From assembly GCF_012976305.1 (NCBI RefSeq), contig NZ_JABDSR010000004.1, positions 1-64,000 on the forward strand: DNA of 64,000 bases. Direction: 5' to 3'. Both the position numbers and the translations under genes were made by a program. This DNA comes from Peptoniphilus faecalis. GTDB taxonomy: Bacteria; Bacillota; Clostridia; Tissierellales; Peptoniphilaceae. Shown in pieces: positions 16,142 to 26,135 of the stretch (within the stretch, counting starts at the first letter, position 1; the number at the start of each line of letters is the position of its first letter). Below the pieces are notes generated by a model. That model made no database searches and was not told where the DNA came from. It saw only the letters and a program-made list of their open reading frames with translations.

Positions 16142-17102
16142 AAAAGGAAAGGGCTATATTTACATTTTTACAATTATTTTAATTTCACTTCTTGCTCTTT
16201 TCTTTTATTTTATTTATTCATATATTTCAAATGCATCTTATATAAATTTAAATAGAGTTGAAAAAATTCAATCAAAATATGCAGCGGAATCTCTTTTAAA
16301 TATAAAGATTTCTGAAAATGATTTTAATGAAGAATTGGGAAATTTCATATTTTCTAATGAAGAATATAGAAATTTAAATTGTGAATTCAAGCCAAAGGAT
16401 ACAGAAGTAAAGAAACTCGAATTAAGAAAAAGAAACTATGTAAATAAAGATGGCATAGATGTAGATTTAGTTGAACTTAAGGCTGATGCAAAATATAAAA
16501 ATTCCATAGCAGGTGCTAAGATCATGGCGAATTATGTCAACAAAATTTACAAAGAAGAAGATGGAGTTTTAAATTCAGGTAAAGTAAATAAAGATGATTT
16601 AGAAAAAATAAGAAATTTCTTTAACGAAAATAATTGGTCCAAGGGAGACAATAGAGTATTAAATCTAGATGGAGATTTTTTCTACGGAATTGAAAAGGGT
16701 AAAAAATTCATCTTTGAAGAAGTTGAAGTCTATGATGAAAACCTGAGAGAGAATGTAAAAAAAAGGAAGCCTCTTTATTTGCTAGACAATGTAGATGTTA
16801 TTATTCAAAAGAGTGGAACTCTAAATATAGAAACAGGCATAAACAATCAAATTTTATTAATAAATAATAAAGTTTTGTTTAATGACAATGCAATATCTGG
16901 TATAATTATTTTAAATGATAATGCAGAAATTTTTAATAATTGTAAATTAGAGGGATATTTAATAAATTTATACGATAAAAATTCTGGCATAAGTGTTAAA
17001 TATAAACCACAAGTCTTCGAAAAATTTGGTTCTGTATTGCCTGAATACATAAAATTTCAGCCAATTTCACTTAACTATTATGATATAGAAGACAATACTT
17101 AA
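16134..17102 (+). CDS. PilX/ComGG-like pilus-associated membrane protein
   Basis: 322 residues with a short basic N-terminus and one hydrophobic helix ([22 protein letters not shown]) resembling the N-terminal region of PilX or GspK, without the Glu at +5. The remainder is a large extracytoplasmic domain with beta-helix-like repeats ([20 protein letters not shown]). It overlaps the preceding pseudopilin by 8 bases and ends just before efp. The role is inferred from position and topology. Confidence 0.6.
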   Translation: MNRKGKGYIYIFTIILISLLALFFYFIYSYISNASYINLNRVEKIQSKYAAESLLNIKISENDFNEELGNFIFSNEEYRNLNCEFKPKDTEVKKLELRKRNYVNKDGIDVDLVELKADAKYKNSIAGAKIMANYVNKIYKEEDGVLNSGKVNKDDLEKIRNFFNENNWSKGDNRVLNLDGDFFYGIEKGKKFIFEEVEVYDENLRENVKKRKPLYLLDNVDVIIQKSGTLNIETGINNQILLINNKVLFNDNAISGIIILNDNAEIFNNCKLEGYLINLYDKNSGISVKYKPQVFEKFGSVLPEYIKFQPISLNYYDIEDNT

Positions 17103-17115
17103 TATGGAGGAAAAT

Positions 17116-17673
17116 ATGATAACAGCAGGAGATTTAAGAAAAGGACTTACATTTGAATGGGACGGAGATGTTTGGGTAGTTCTAGACTTTCAACACGTTA
17201 AGCCTGGAAAAGGTGCAGCTTTTGTAAGAAGTAAAATTAAATCTGTACTTACTGGTGGCATTAAAGATACAACTTTTAATCCATCAGAAAAATTTGAAAA
17301 AGTTGTAATTGAAAATAAAGAAATGCAATATCTATACTCTGATGGAACATTATATTATTTCATGGATCAAGAAACTTATGAACAAATTCCACTAGAAAAA
17401 GATATGGTAGAAGATGCTCTTAACTTTATCAAAGAAAATGATATGGCAACTATTAATTTTTATAAGGGCAAGGCTTTTAGAGTTACACCTCAAAACTTTG
17501 TTGAATTAGAAGTAACGGAAACTGAACCAGGTGTCAAAGGCGATACATCAAGTGGTGGATCTAAACCAGCTACTGTTGAAACGGGTTTCACTCTTAATGT
17601 ACCACTTTTTATTAATACAGGTGACATTATAAGAATTGACACAAGAGATGGCGAATATATGTCTAGAGTTTAA
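17116..17673 (+). CDS. efp: Translation elongation factor P
   Basis: The start is set at ATG 17116, seven bases behind GGAGG; the in-frame ATG at 17104 overlaps that ribosome site. This gives 185 residues beginning [20 protein letters not shown]. The KPGKGAAF loop places Lys32 where modification occurs, and the C-terminal signature ([21 protein letters not shown]) is present. EF-P relieves stalling at polyproline stretches. No modification enzyme (epmA or ymfI type) is nearby. Linkage to pilin genes and a CD1247-type gene is seen in related clostridia. Confidence 0.96.
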   Translation: MITAGDLRKGLTFEWDGDVWVVLDFQHVKPGKGAAFVRSKIKSVLTGGIKDTTFNPSEKFEKVVIENKEMQYLYSDGTLYYFMDQETYEQIPLEKDMVEDALNFIKENDMATINFYKGKAFRVTPQNFVELEVTETEPGVKGDTSSGGSKPATVETGFTLNVPLFINTGDIIRIDTRDGEYMSRV

Positions 17674-17685
17674 TTTGGAGGGAAT

Positions 17686-17994
17686 ATGGAATATTTATTA
17701 AAGAGAATATCTTATTTACAAGGTCTTTGTGATGGGTACGATTTGGACACAACTACTAATGAAGGGAAAATTATATCTGAACTTGTGGATATTTTAAGTG
17801 ATGTTATTGATGAAATGAGAGAATCACATGAAGAAATCGAAGATTATGTAGACATTATTGAAGAAGATCTAGCGGATTTAGAGGATTATGTATACGGAAA
17901 TGAAGATATGGATTTCGATTTATACGATGACGATTTTGACTTTGACGATTTAGAAATCTACGACGAAGACGAAGAAAAAGGCGAAGAAGAATAA
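17686..17994 (+). CDS. CD1247 N-terminal domain-like small acidic protein
   Basis: 102 residues. The first about 70 (EYLLKRISYLQGLCDGYDLD then two helices EGKIISELVDILSDVIDEM and SHEEIEDYVDIIEEDLADLE) match a widespread clostridial helical domain usually named after C. difficile CD1247. The C-terminus is a run of Asp and Glu with Tyr and Phe. The function is unknown. It follows efp by 12 bases with its own GGAGG and is closed by a terminator at 18008. Confidence 0.8.
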   Translation: MEYLLKRISYLQGLCDGYDLDTTTNEGKIISELVDILSDVIDEMRESHEEIEDYVDIIEEDLADLEDYVYGNEDMDFDLYDDDFDFDDLEIYDEDEEKGEEE

Positions 17995-18007
17995 TTAAAT
18001 TTTAGAA

Positions 18008-18033
18008 GGGCGAGGATTTCCTCGTCTTTTTTT
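18008..18033 (+). terminator. Terminator after the CD1247-like gene
   Basis: Stem GGCGAGGA / TCCTCGTC followed by seven T, 14 bases after the stop. Confidence 0.85.
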
Positions 18034-18058
18034 AAAATTTTTATAAATAGGAGAAAAT

Positions 18059-19324
18059 ATGATTATAAAAGGCGGAAGAGTAATAGATCCTCTTTCAAAA
18101 ACTGATGAAATTTTAGATATAAAAATTGAAAAGGAAAAGATCATTGATATTAAAAAAAATATTGATACATCAAATATTAGCGAAGAAATAATTGATGCCA
18201 GCGGGAAAATTGTAGTTCCCGGATTTATTGACGTTCACGTTCATTTTAGAGATCCTGGTCAAACTTACAAAGAAGATTTAAAAAGCGGAAGTGAAGCAGC
18301 AATCGCCGGTGGATTTACCACTGTCATTCAAATGGCTAATACTAGTCCTAAAATCGACAATAAAGAAAGAATTATTGAACATTATAAGAAGGCAAGAGAA
18401 CTCCCCTTGAAGATTTTTACGGTTTCAGCTCTTACAAAGAATTTTAGCGATGTTGAACTTGTCGATATGGAAGAAAATTATAAAGCAGGTGCCATTGCCT
18501 TTACAGATGACGGAATTCCAAATAGAAATTCTAAATTAATTTTAGAAGCCATGGATCGTGCAAAAAAGCTAGGTGCAATAATTTCTTTTCACGAAGAAGA
18601 TCCAAATTTAATTATTCAAAATGGGATAAATCATTCAGAAGTTTCAGATAAACTAAATATAGAAGGCTCTCCAACTATTGCAGAAACATCTTTTATAGCA
18701 AGAGATGTTGCTATGGCAATTTATACTGGTGCAAAGATTTCAATACAGCATATTTCAACAGCTTTAGGAGTAGAACTAGTTAAATTTGGAAAATCTATGG
18801 GAGCAAATATTTTTGCAGAAGTAACTCCTCATCACATTGCACTAAAGGACAGTGCAGTTTTAAAATATGGAAGTTTAGCAAAGATGAATCCGCCTCTTAG
18901 AAGTGAAAGGGACAGAAAAAGAATAATTGAGGGAATTAAAGAGGGAACAATTGAAATTATAGCAACAGACCATGCACCACATAGCAACGAAGAAAAGGCT
19001 TTAGAACTTACCAAGGCACCATCAGGAATAATTGGACTTGAAACTTCTTTTTCAATTTGCTATGAAAATTTAGTTTTAAATAATGAGATAACTCTTATGA
19101 AATTAATTGAGTTAATGAGTACAAATCCAGCAAAAATTTATGGATTAGAGGGAGGAGAAATTGCAAAAGCTAAAATAGCTGACATAGCTATTATTGACCT
19201 TAACAGTTGCTATAAAATTGAAAAATTTAAATCAAAATCATCAAACACTCCTTTTAAAGATAAAGTTTTAAAGGGAGAAGTTCTTTATACGATTTCTGAA
19301 GGAAAAGTTGTGTACAAAAAATAA
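18059..19324 (+). CDS. pyrC: Dihydroorotase
   Basis: 421 residues, class I dihydroorotase length. Metal-binding DVHVHFRDPGQTYKED, the ANTSPKID segment (xMANTxP motif), EVTPHHIALKD, KMNPPLRSERDR and the C-terminal ATDHAPHSNEEK are all visible. It closes carbamoyl aspartate to dihydroorotate in pyrimidine synthesis. No other pyr gene is adjacent in the window, which is unusual since pyr genes often cluster. AGGAG lies before ATG 18059. Confidence 0.95.
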   Translation: MIIKGGRVIDPLSKTDEILDIKIEKEKIIDIKKNIDTSNISEEIIDASGKIVVPGFIDVHVHFRDPGQTYKEDLKSGSEAAIAGGFTTVIQMANTSPKIDNKERIIEHYKKARELPLKIFTVSALTKNFSDVELVDMEENYKAGAIAFTDDGIPNRNSKLILEAMDRAKKLGAIISFHEEDPNLIIQNGINHSEVSDKLNIEGSPTIAETSFIARDVAMAIYTGAKISIQHISTALGVELVKFGKSMGANIFAEVTPHHIALKDSAVLKYGSLAKMNPPLRSERDRKRIIEGIKEGTIEIIATDHAPHSNEEKALELTKAPSGIIGLETSFSICYENLVLNNEITLMKLIELMSTNPAKIYGLEGGEIAKAKIADIAIIDLNSCYKIEKFKSKSSNTPFKDKVLKGEVLYTISEGKVVYKK

Positions 19325-19414
19325 ATATGTCAAAGTAGATACAATGATAAAGATTTTTACTATTTACTTTAAAATTTAAGATGTTTGATATATTATTAAA
19401 ATAGGGAGGCAGTT

Positions 19415-21172
19415 ATGAGAATTTTTAATTATACATTATTTAATTTTAATAGTATTAAAAACACCTTTAAAAGATTCCCCTTTACTATTATAAGTGCCAT
19501 GCTTGCTACAGTGTTTTTGATTATATCGACTTTTTATGAAAAAGATGATATGTTTACAAATAGAATGGGAGGCTATGGTTTAGTCTTTGTATTTGGAATT
19601 TTTCTTTATACCTTTGTTGGACTTTTTAATGAAGGACTAAGAAATTATTATGACCTAAAAAACTTAAAAACTAATAATTTATTCAGGGTACTTTCCTATA
19701 TAATAACCTTTCCAATTTTATATGGAGTTTATGAACTTGTTTACAATGAAGCTACAATATTAGCTAATTATAATAATAATTTTATTTATTTTACATTGAT
19801 TGCAGCACTAGTTGTATCTTCATCCTTTATTGGGAAATTTAGTTACCACAAGGATTATGTAGCTTATGTTGCAAAAATTTTAAAGTCCTTTATAATATCA
19901 AATATTTACAGCTTTATTGTATTTATTGGTGTAAGCGGAATTATATTTGCATTAAATAGTTTATTTAAATTTAATTTTCAGTCCTTAGTTTATTTTAGAG
20001 TGGCAATTTTTTCTTTTATATTATTTAATGTTGTAACCTTTTTTTCTGATTTTCCAAAAGTTAGAGATTCTTTCACAGATTATAAATATCCTAAAGCTTT
20101 TAAAATTTTATTAGTTTATATAATTGCACCGATTGTAATTATTTATACAGCAATTTTACTTGCGTATTTTGTAAAAATTTTAGTGCTTTGGCAAATTCCT
20201 AATAATTTAATCGTAAATTTAGTTATTTGGTTTGCAAGTTTTTCAATAGTATATTTATTTTTCTTGTCTAGAGTGGATTCGATAAAAATTATTAACAAAT
20301 TTAAAATTATTTTTCCTTTCACACTTTTCCCATTATTGGGAATGATGTTTTTTGCAATTTATTTGAGAATTAATGAATATGGAATAACGGAAAACAGATA
20401 TATTGTTATAGCGATAGGAATTTGGGTTTTTCTTTCTCTCATTTATTACATTTTGTATAGAGAAAATTCAAATATAACTATACCGATATTTTTATCTGTA
20501 ATAATTTTAATTACGGGAATAGGACCTGCATCTGCACCAAGCCTTAGCGTAAGATCTCAAAAATCAAGATTCGAAAAACTTTTAAAAGACAATAAAATGA
20601 TTGCAGGAGAAGAAATTAAGCCTAATTTAAATATTGAAAGTGATGCGAAAAACCAAATAGTAGGTATAGTTAGCTATATGGCAAAAACTGATAGAGTGTC
20701 TGAACTAAAATATATACCTAAGGATTTTAAGCTAAATGAAGATAGTTTTACAAAATTATTTGGCTTCAGTAATATTATCGAAGACAAAAATTATCTCGGT
20801 TATTCTTATACAGATAATTTTCCAAAGGACAATGAACTTAAATTTAATATAGACATTGAAGGTTACAAAAATTTAATTTTTGTATATTCGCTTGATGATG
20901 TTGTTACATCTGGAGATTATAAATTTGAAAAAACTAAAAGAGAAATAAAAATTTATAAAAAATCAGGTGAAGATTATAAAGATATTATTACAATTGATTT
21001 GGCAAAATTAAAAGACAACCTAAAAGTTTTGAGAAATACAAAAGACAAAATAGAGTTAGAAGATTTGGCAATGGAAAAAGATGGGTATAAAATTTTATTT
21101 ACAAATATCTATTTTCCAAAAGAAGATAATTTAGAAGATGCCTATATTGAATTTTATCTTTTAACAAAATAA
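19415..21172 (+). CDS. DUF4153 multi-pass membrane protein
   Basis: 585 residues. The first about 370 form roughly ten membrane helices, beginning NTFKRFPFTIISAMLATVFLI, the usual start of DUF4153 proteins. The C-terminal about 200 residues are soluble and charged. The molecular role is unknown. It begins after GGGAGG and is followed 11 bases later by a small acidic metal-ligand-rich protein. Confidence 0.8.
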   Translation: MRIFNYTLFNFNSIKNTFKRFPFTIISAMLATVFLIISTFYEKDDMFTNRMGGYGLVFVFGIFLYTFVGLFNEGLRNYYDLKNLKTNNLFRVLSYIITFPILYGVYELVYNEATILANYNNNFIYFTLIAALVVSSSFIGKFSYHKDYVAYVAKILKSFIISNIYSFIVFIGVSGIIFALNSLFKFNFQSLVYFRVAIFSFILFNVVTFFSDFPKVRDSFTDYKYPKAFKILLVYIIAPIVIIYTAILLAYFVKILVLWQIPNNLIVNLVIWFASFSIVYLFFLSRVDSIKIINKFKIIFPFTLFPLLGMMFFAIYLRINEYGITENRYIVIAIGIWVFLSLIYYILYRENSNITIPIFLSVIILITGIGPASAPSLSVRSQKSRFEKLLKDNKMIAGEEIKPNLNIESDAKNQIVGIVSYMAKTDRVSELKYIPKDFKLNEDSFTKLFGFSNIIEDKNYLGYSYTDNFPKDNELKFNIDIEGYKNLIFVYSLDDVVTSGDYKFEKTKREIKIYKKSGEDYKDIITIDLAKLKDNLKVLRNTKDKIELEDLAMEKDGYKILFTNIYFPKEDNLEDAYIEFYLLTK

Positions 21173-21183
21173 GGAGTGATTAT

Positions 21184-21726
21184 TTGTACTATATAAATTT
21201 TGAAAATGATGTCTTTATTAAAGAAGAAATTGATTTAAGCCCAGTTTCAGATATTTTAAAAATTTATTTAAATAAATGTGATTCCTATCAGATTAAAGTT
21301 TTAAAAGAAGATAAAAAATCAAAAAAATTAGTTGAAGAATTTGCGGTTTACTCTGATGAAGATGGATATGAATATATTTTTCAGGGGATAATTGATGAAG
21401 ACTTTAAAAAAATGATTTTAGATAATTTAATTGGAGATGTTGCTCTCAACTTTATGGGAATAAGTCTTTATAATGATGGGATTTTAAAATTAGAAATCAT
21501 AAATTATGGTAGCGAAGTCTACATCTATGGTTTTGATGAAAAATCTGTAGTTGAATTTTCCGAAAAACTTGAAAAAATTTATGGAATTAAGGATTTAAAT
21601 GTATACATGGATGAGAGTGAGGAAGATGATGGTGATGGACATGACCATCACGAAGATAAACACAGTTGCAATTGCAAAGATGATAATGAAAATTCTTGCG
21701 ATTGCAATGGGAATTGCTCTAAATAA
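21184..21726 (+). CDS. Unknown protein with His/Cys-rich C-terminal tail
   Basis: 180 residues from a TTG start placed by AAGGAGTG. The first about 140 residues form an acidic alpha/beta domain not recognised. The tail is acidic and then rich in likely metal ligands: GHDHHEDKH followed by SCNCKDDNENSCDCNGNC, giving six cysteines in C-x-C and C-x3-C spacings and five histidines. This suggests a metal-binding or metallochaperone-like tail. It is probably co-transcribed with the DUF4153 gene. Confidence 0.6.
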   Translation: MYYINFENDVFIKEEIDLSPVSDILKIYLNKCDSYQIKVLKEDKKSKKLVEEFAVYSDEDGYEYIFQGIIDEDFKKMILDNLIGDVALNFMGISLYNDGILKLEIINYGSEVYIYGFDEKSVVEFSEKLEKIYGIKDLNVYMDESEEDDGDGHDHHEDKHSCNCKDDNENSCDCNGNCSK

Positions 21727-21728
21727 AG

Positions 21729-21817
21729 TAAAAAAGAGTCTATCGAAGTGAACTAACCTTCTAAGTTGGTTTTTAGGTCCAATTTTTGGGTCAGTTCAAA
21801 GGATGGCTCTTTTTTAT
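21729..21817. terminator. Long bidirectional hairpin between convergent genes
   Basis: AAAAAAGAG with GTGAACT (about 21730-21754) pairs with AGTTCA and GGCTCTTTTTT (about 21793-21815), with T-runs usable on both strands. It separates the plus-strand His/Cys protein from the minus-strand pyrophosphatase. The central part (TTGGTTTTTAGGTCCAATTTTTGG) could form an inner stem. Confidence 0.65.
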
Positions 21818-21823
21818 TAAAAA

Positions 21824-23458
21824 TTATGAAAGTTCTTCTGATATTGCAGAACTAATTTTAGGAAGAAGTTGTTTTTTCCTTGAAAGAAGTCCTTCAGATA
21901 AAAATTTGTCGCCAATTAATTCTTTTTCAAATTTTCTTGCAATTGCCTCTTTAAAACTTCCCACAAGGATTACCTCAGAAATCTCTTTAAATATATCCGT
22001 TATCATTAAAACAAAAGTATCTGTATCAGATGTTTCTACAAAGTGTTCCATTGCTTCTTTTAATTCCCTTTCCACAGAAGTCGTACTTTCCAAATCCATA
22101 GTAAAAATTTGGCAAACTCTTACATTTATGCCTTCAATAGAAAAGTTTTTAACGTCAGATTTTAAAAGTTCATCTGGTTTTCTCCCTTCGAGGCTTGTGC
22201 CTGCTTTGAACATTTCCATTGCAAATTCATCTACATCAATTGCTGCAATTTTTTTCATTTTATTTAGCACATATCTATCTGTGTCAGTAGATGTAGGAGA
22301 TCTAAATAAAAGTGTATCAGAAATTATAGCTGCGCAAAGAAGACCAGCAACTTCACGAGAAGGCTTTATTCCATTTTCAAAAAACATTTTTGAAATAATT
22401 GTTGCAGTTGATCCAACAGGTTCATTTCTAAAATAAATTGGAGAATTTGTAGAAATATTGGCAATTCTGTGGTGATCTACGATTTGCACTATTTCTGCAG
22501 AATCTATATCATCAATGGATTGATTTCTTTCGTTGTGGTCAACTAAAATTATTTTTTTCTTTAAATTTGAAATCAAGTGGTAACGGGAAATATTTCCAAT
22601 TACTTTATTTTTATTGTCGAGAACGGGATAGGATCTAAATCTCGATTGTGCCATTTTTTCACGGACTTCGTCAATTAAATCATCCTTGTGAAATACAACT
22701 AGATCATTTTTTGTCATCACATATTCAATGGGAACGGATTGTGGTAAAATTCTCGCAACCATAAAAGTTGAAAGCCCAGTAGAAATTACTGCAACATTAT
22801 TTTCCTTTGCAAGTTCTAAAAGTTTATCGTCAAGCTTACTTGAAATTGTAAGAATTAAAAGAGAGACGCCCTTTTTAATTACAGCTTCTTGGTCTTTTAC
22901 ATCGTCGCCAACAATTACTATATCATTTTCATTTATCAAATCTTGATTTTTTATAGCTTTAACAGCCATTTTACCTGATAACTTTCTTGGATTTTTTGGT
23001 AGATAAAGGACTTTACCCTTGAGTACATCTAAAATATTTTCAAAGCTTGTGTTACTCCTACCAATTATAGAGTCGTCCCAAACTTCCATATAAGATGACG
23101 CAATATTGGATAAACTTACGATTCCAATGAGGTTATCATCATCGTCTACAACGGGCAAGGAATTGATATTATTTTTTTGAATCAAATCCATTGCCGAAGC
23201 CATAGAAAGGCTTGAATCGACACAATAAGCAGCGTCTATTTCAATATCGCGGACTTGCGGTTTAATAGAAGCCTTAAGTCTTGGATTAGGAACGTTAAAA
23301 TACTTGAGAACAAATTCGGTTTCTTTATTTATATTGCCAAGTCTAATTGCTTCAGCATTTTCACCCAATTTATTTTTTAATTCCGCCAAAGCAATGGCAG
23401 AACATATACTATCTGTATCAGGGTTTTTATGTCCTGTTATATAAATTTTATTTTTCAT
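21824..23458 (-). CDS. ppaC: CBS/DRTGG-regulated Mn-dependent inorganic pyrophosphatase (family II)
   Basis: 544 residues with the DHH N-terminus (GHKNPDTDSICSAIA), then CBS1 (about 70-120), a DRTGG domain (about 120-240), CBS2 (about 245-300), the rest of the DHH domain (VDHNE, VDHHR) and DHHA2 at the C-terminus. It hydrolyses pyrophosphate. In this subfamily AMP and ADP inhibit through CBS and diadenosine polyphosphates activate when DRTGG is present. The start ATG 23458 has GGAGG upstream on the minus strand. Confidence 0.93.
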   Translation of the reverse strand: MKNKIYITGHKNPDTDSICSAIALAELKNKLGENAEAIRLGNINKETEFVLKYFNVPNPRLKASIKPQVRDIEIDAAYCVDSSLSMASAMDLIQKNNINSLPVVDDDDNLIGIVSLSNIASSYMEVWDDSIIGRSNTSFENILDVLKGKVLYLPKNPRKLSGKMAVKAIKNQDLINENDIVIVGDDVKDQEAVIKKGVSLLILTISSKLDDKLLELAKENNVAVISTGLSTFMVARILPQSVPIEYVMTKNDLVVFHKDDLIDEVREKMAQSRFRSYPVLDNKNKVIGNISRYHLISNLKKKIILVDHNERNQSIDDIDSAEIVQIVDHHRIANISTNSPIYFRNEPVGSTATIISKMFFENGIKPSREVAGLLCAAIISDTLLFRSPTSTDTDRYVLNKMKKIAAIDVDEFAMEMFKAGTSLEGRKPDELLKSDVKNFSIEGINVRVCQIFTMDLESTTSVERELKEAMEHFVETSDTDTFVLMITDIFKEISEVILVGSFKEAIARKFEKELIGDKFLSEGLLSRKKQLLPKISSAISEELS

Positions 23459-23505
23459 AATTCCTCCAAATTTATTAGCTATTATAACACAAATTTCTTA
23501 AATTC

Positions 23506-23535
23506 TTGTAAAATTATATAACTTTAGGATATAAT
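23506..23535 (+). promoter_or_regulatory. Promoter of the BaiN-like gene
   Basis: TTGTAA (23506-23511), 18-base spacer, TATAAT (23530-23535). The start point would be about 8 bases before ATG 23550, leaving almost no leader and no ribosome site. Confidence 0.55.
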
Positions 23536-23549
23536 TTGTTTGTGATACT

Positions 23550-24740
23550 ATGAATATAATAATTATTGGGGCAGGACCTGCTGGGATAGTCGCTGCTATA
23601 AATGCAAAAAATGAAAATAACAATGTAATATTAATAGAGAAAAATGATAGAATTGGGAAAAAATTATTGGCAACGGGCAATGGCAGATGTAATTATACTA
23701 ATTTGAATTTATCGGAAAAAAATTATTCATCTCCAGATTTTGTTAAAGATACTTTAAAGGAATTTAACAATTATGATTTAATAAATTATTTTAAAGTGCT
23801 AGGACTTGAATCCACCATTGATGGAAATAGAGTTTATCCAATTACATTGAAGGCAAATTCTGTGTTAAATATTTTAATGTATTGGCTTAATAAAAAGAAG
23901 ATTGATATTAGGACAAACACAGAAGTTTTAGAAATAAAAAAAGATAAAAAAGGTTTTGAAGTAGTTACAAATGAGGGGGTTTTAAAATCAAAGGTAGTTA
24001 TAGCAGCCTTTGGTGCTAAATCAATGCCTGCAAGTGGTTCTGATGGAAGAAGTTTTGAAATTTTAAAAGAACTAGGGTTAAAAATAACTGAATTAAAGCC
24101 AGCACTTACTCAATTAAAATTAGAATCAAAATATTTAAAGCATCTTAAGGGAACAAAAGTAATTGGGAAGGTAAAATTATTTGAAAAGGATAAAAAAGTC
24201 GACGAGAGATTTGGAGAAATTTTATTTACAGATTATGGAATAAGTGGACCACCAATTTTAGATTTGTCAGTAAATATTTCTAAAGACAATTTTATTGAAG
24301 TGCCAATTATAAATAATGTTGATGAGAAAACAATTGAGATGCTTTATAGTAGATATTATATGTTTCCAGATTTTTCTCTCGAAGAGTACTTAATGGGAAT
24401 AGTCGATAAAAAATTTATTCACTATATAATTGACTCTTTAAATTTAGACAAAAAAATTGCAATGAATATGATTTCTATGTCAGATTTTGAAAAGATCCTA
24501 GAAATTTTATTAAAGTCAAGGTTTAAGGTACTTGGAACTATGGGTTTTAAAAATTCTCAAGTTACAAGAGGCGGAGTTGATTTAAGTGAGGTAAACTCTT
24601 ATAATTACTCCTGTAAAAAGATTGAGGATTTATATATTATAGGTGAAGCACTAAATATTGATGGAGATTGCGGTGGTTATAATTTGCAATTTGCATTTTC
24701 TTGTGGATATCGACTTGGAAGGATACTTAGTGAAAAATAA
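23550..24740 (+). CDS. BaiN/HI0933-family FAD-dependent oxidoreductase
   Basis: 396 residues. The N-terminal dinucleotide fold MNIIIIGAGPAGIVAA is followed by EKNDRIGKKLLATGNGRCNYTN, the HI0933/RdsA signature, with KVVIAAFGAKSMPASGSDG and the C-terminal GEALNIDGDCGGYNLQFAFSCG flavin motif. Members include BaiN, linked to bile-acid dehydroxylation, but most have unknown substrates. The gene starts almost at its own transcription start. Confidence 0.88.
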   Translation: MNIIIIGAGPAGIVAAINAKNENNNVILIEKNDRIGKKLLATGNGRCNYTNLNLSEKNYSSPDFVKDTLKEFNNYDLINYFKVLGLESTIDGNRVYPITLKANSVLNILMYWLNKKKIDIRTNTEVLEIKKDKKGFEVVTNEGVLKSKVVIAAFGAKSMPASGSDGRSFEILKELGLKITELKPALTQLKLESKYLKHLKGTKVIGKVKLFEKDKKVDERFGEILFTDYGISGPPILDLSVNISKDNFIEVPIINNVDEKTIEMLYSRYYMFPDFSLEEYLMGIVDKKFIHYIIDSLNLDKKIAMNMISMSDFEKILEILLKSRFKVLGTMGFKNSQVTRGGVDLSEVNSYNYSCKKIEDLYIIGEALNIDGDCGGYNLQFAFSCGYRLGRILSEK

Positions 24741-24822
24741 TTTGCAATAGAAATAGATTCAGATTAAAATAATTTTTGTGAATAAGATTAATTTTAATGA
24801 TTCAAATAGACTTGGAGGAAAA

Positions 24823-26100
24823 ATGTTTTACTTACAGAAAAAATTAAAGGAATATGGAAATATTTCTGTTGGAATTGTTGGCTCAGGAATAATGGGCACT
24901 TCACTATTCACTTTGTTAAGTCAAAATGAAAATTTTTATCCCATAGTTTTTTCATCAAGAAATAAAGTAACACTAAAAGCTGCAATAGATTCAGCAAATA
25001 TAGATAAGGGTGATTATGCCTTTACAGATGATTTGGAAGAAGCAAGGAGTCTTTTAAAAGAAAAAAAATATATTGCTACAACAAATAATCTAATAGCATC
25101 AACTCTTGTAGACTGCATAGTTGATTGTACTGGAGATACTGAGGCCGGTACGAGGTTATCTATTTCTGCAATAGAAAATAATGTGGACATAGTTAGTCTT
25201 AATGTTGAGATGGATGCAACAGTCGGACCAATCTTAAAGGTAATGGCAGATAAAAAGGGAATAATTTATTCGGGAACAAAGGGTGACGAGCCTGGTGCTA
25301 TTGTAGAGATTTATGAATTTGCAAAAAATTGTGGATTTGAAATTTTAGTTCTTGGAAAGGGGAAAAATAATGAATTAAACAATTATGCAACTCCAGATAG
25401 TTTAAGGGATTCTGCAAATAAAAGAGGAATAAGCCCAAGAATGCTAACTTCTTTTGTCGATGGGACTAATACAATGATTGAACTTAATGCAGTATGCAAT
25501 GCTCTTGGATTTATTCCAGACATTAGGGGTTGTCATTTTGTAGACACAAGCCCTAAAAAAATTGCAGATGATTATAAACTAAAAGAAGATGGCGGAATTT
25601 TAAATTCCTATGGTGTTGTAGATTTTGCAACTGGGATAGCTCCTGGTGTATTTGCTGTAGTAAAACCAAAATCTAATATTATAGATAAAGAAATGAAATA
25701 TCTTTCCATGGGCGAAGGTCCAAATTATACAATATATAGGCCTTATCATTTGACTAGTATTGAAACAATAATTTCTATCATTAAAGCGGTGGTATTGAGA
25801 GATGCATCTATTGCTCCAATGGGAGAACCCTATGCAGAAACCGTAGCAGTGGCTAAAAGAGATATAAAAAAAGGCGAAAAGCTTGATTCTATTGGTGGAG
25901 AAATGATTTTTGGAACTTTGGAAACAAAAAAAGATCAATTAGAAGGAAACCACGTGCCAATTGGTATTGTAACAGAGGGTGCTTGTGCTAAGAGAGATGT
26001 AAAAAAGGGAAGCCTAGTTACTTATGATGATATATCTTTAAATGAAGATTCAGAAATTGTAAAACTTAGAAAAATACAAGACAAGTATTTTAAAAAGTAA
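24823..26100 (+). CDS. COG4091 homoserine dehydrogenase-like oxidoreductase with C-terminal SAF domain
   Basis: The start is set at ATG 24823, placed by TTGGAGGAAA; the longer frame from 24778 lacks a ribosome site. About 425 residues: NAD(P)-binding fold with GIVGSGIMGTSL, then a catalytic domain with VDCTGDTEAG and GDEPGAIVE, and a C-terminal SAF domain (about 350-420, with VAKRDIKKGEKLDSIGG). Relatives act on sugar acids or branched polyols; homoserine itself is unlikely. The substrate is unknown, and no kinase or aldolase partner is adjacent. Confidence 0.75.
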   Translation: MFYLQKKLKEYGNISVGIVGSGIMGTSLFTLLSQNENFYPIVFSSRNKVTLKAAIDSANIDKGDYAFTDDLEEARSLLKEKKYIATTNNLIASTLVDCIVDCTGDTEAGTRLSISAIENNVDIVSLNVEMDATVGPILKVMADKKGIIYSGTKGDEPGAIVEIYEFAKNCGFEILVLGKGKNNELNNYATPDSLRDSANKRGISPRMLTSFVDGTNTMIELNAVCNALGFIPDIRGCHFVDTSPKKIADDYKLKEDGGILNSYGVVDFATGIAPGVFAVVKPKSNIIDKEMKYLSMGEGPNYTIYRPYHLTSIETIISIIKAVVLRDASIAPMGEPYAETVAVAKRDIKKGEKLDSIGGEMIFGTLETKKDQLEGNHVPIGIVTEGACAKRDVKKGSLVTYDDISLNEDSEIVKLRKIQDKYFKK

Positions 26101-26135
26101 ACAAAGATGATATAATATTTAAAATAGGTGATAAA

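Noticed and set aside
21729-21817. Long hairpin considered as a MITE or IS end
   Set aside because: Its position between convergent genes and T-runs on both strands fit a bidirectional terminator, and no second copy was found in the window.
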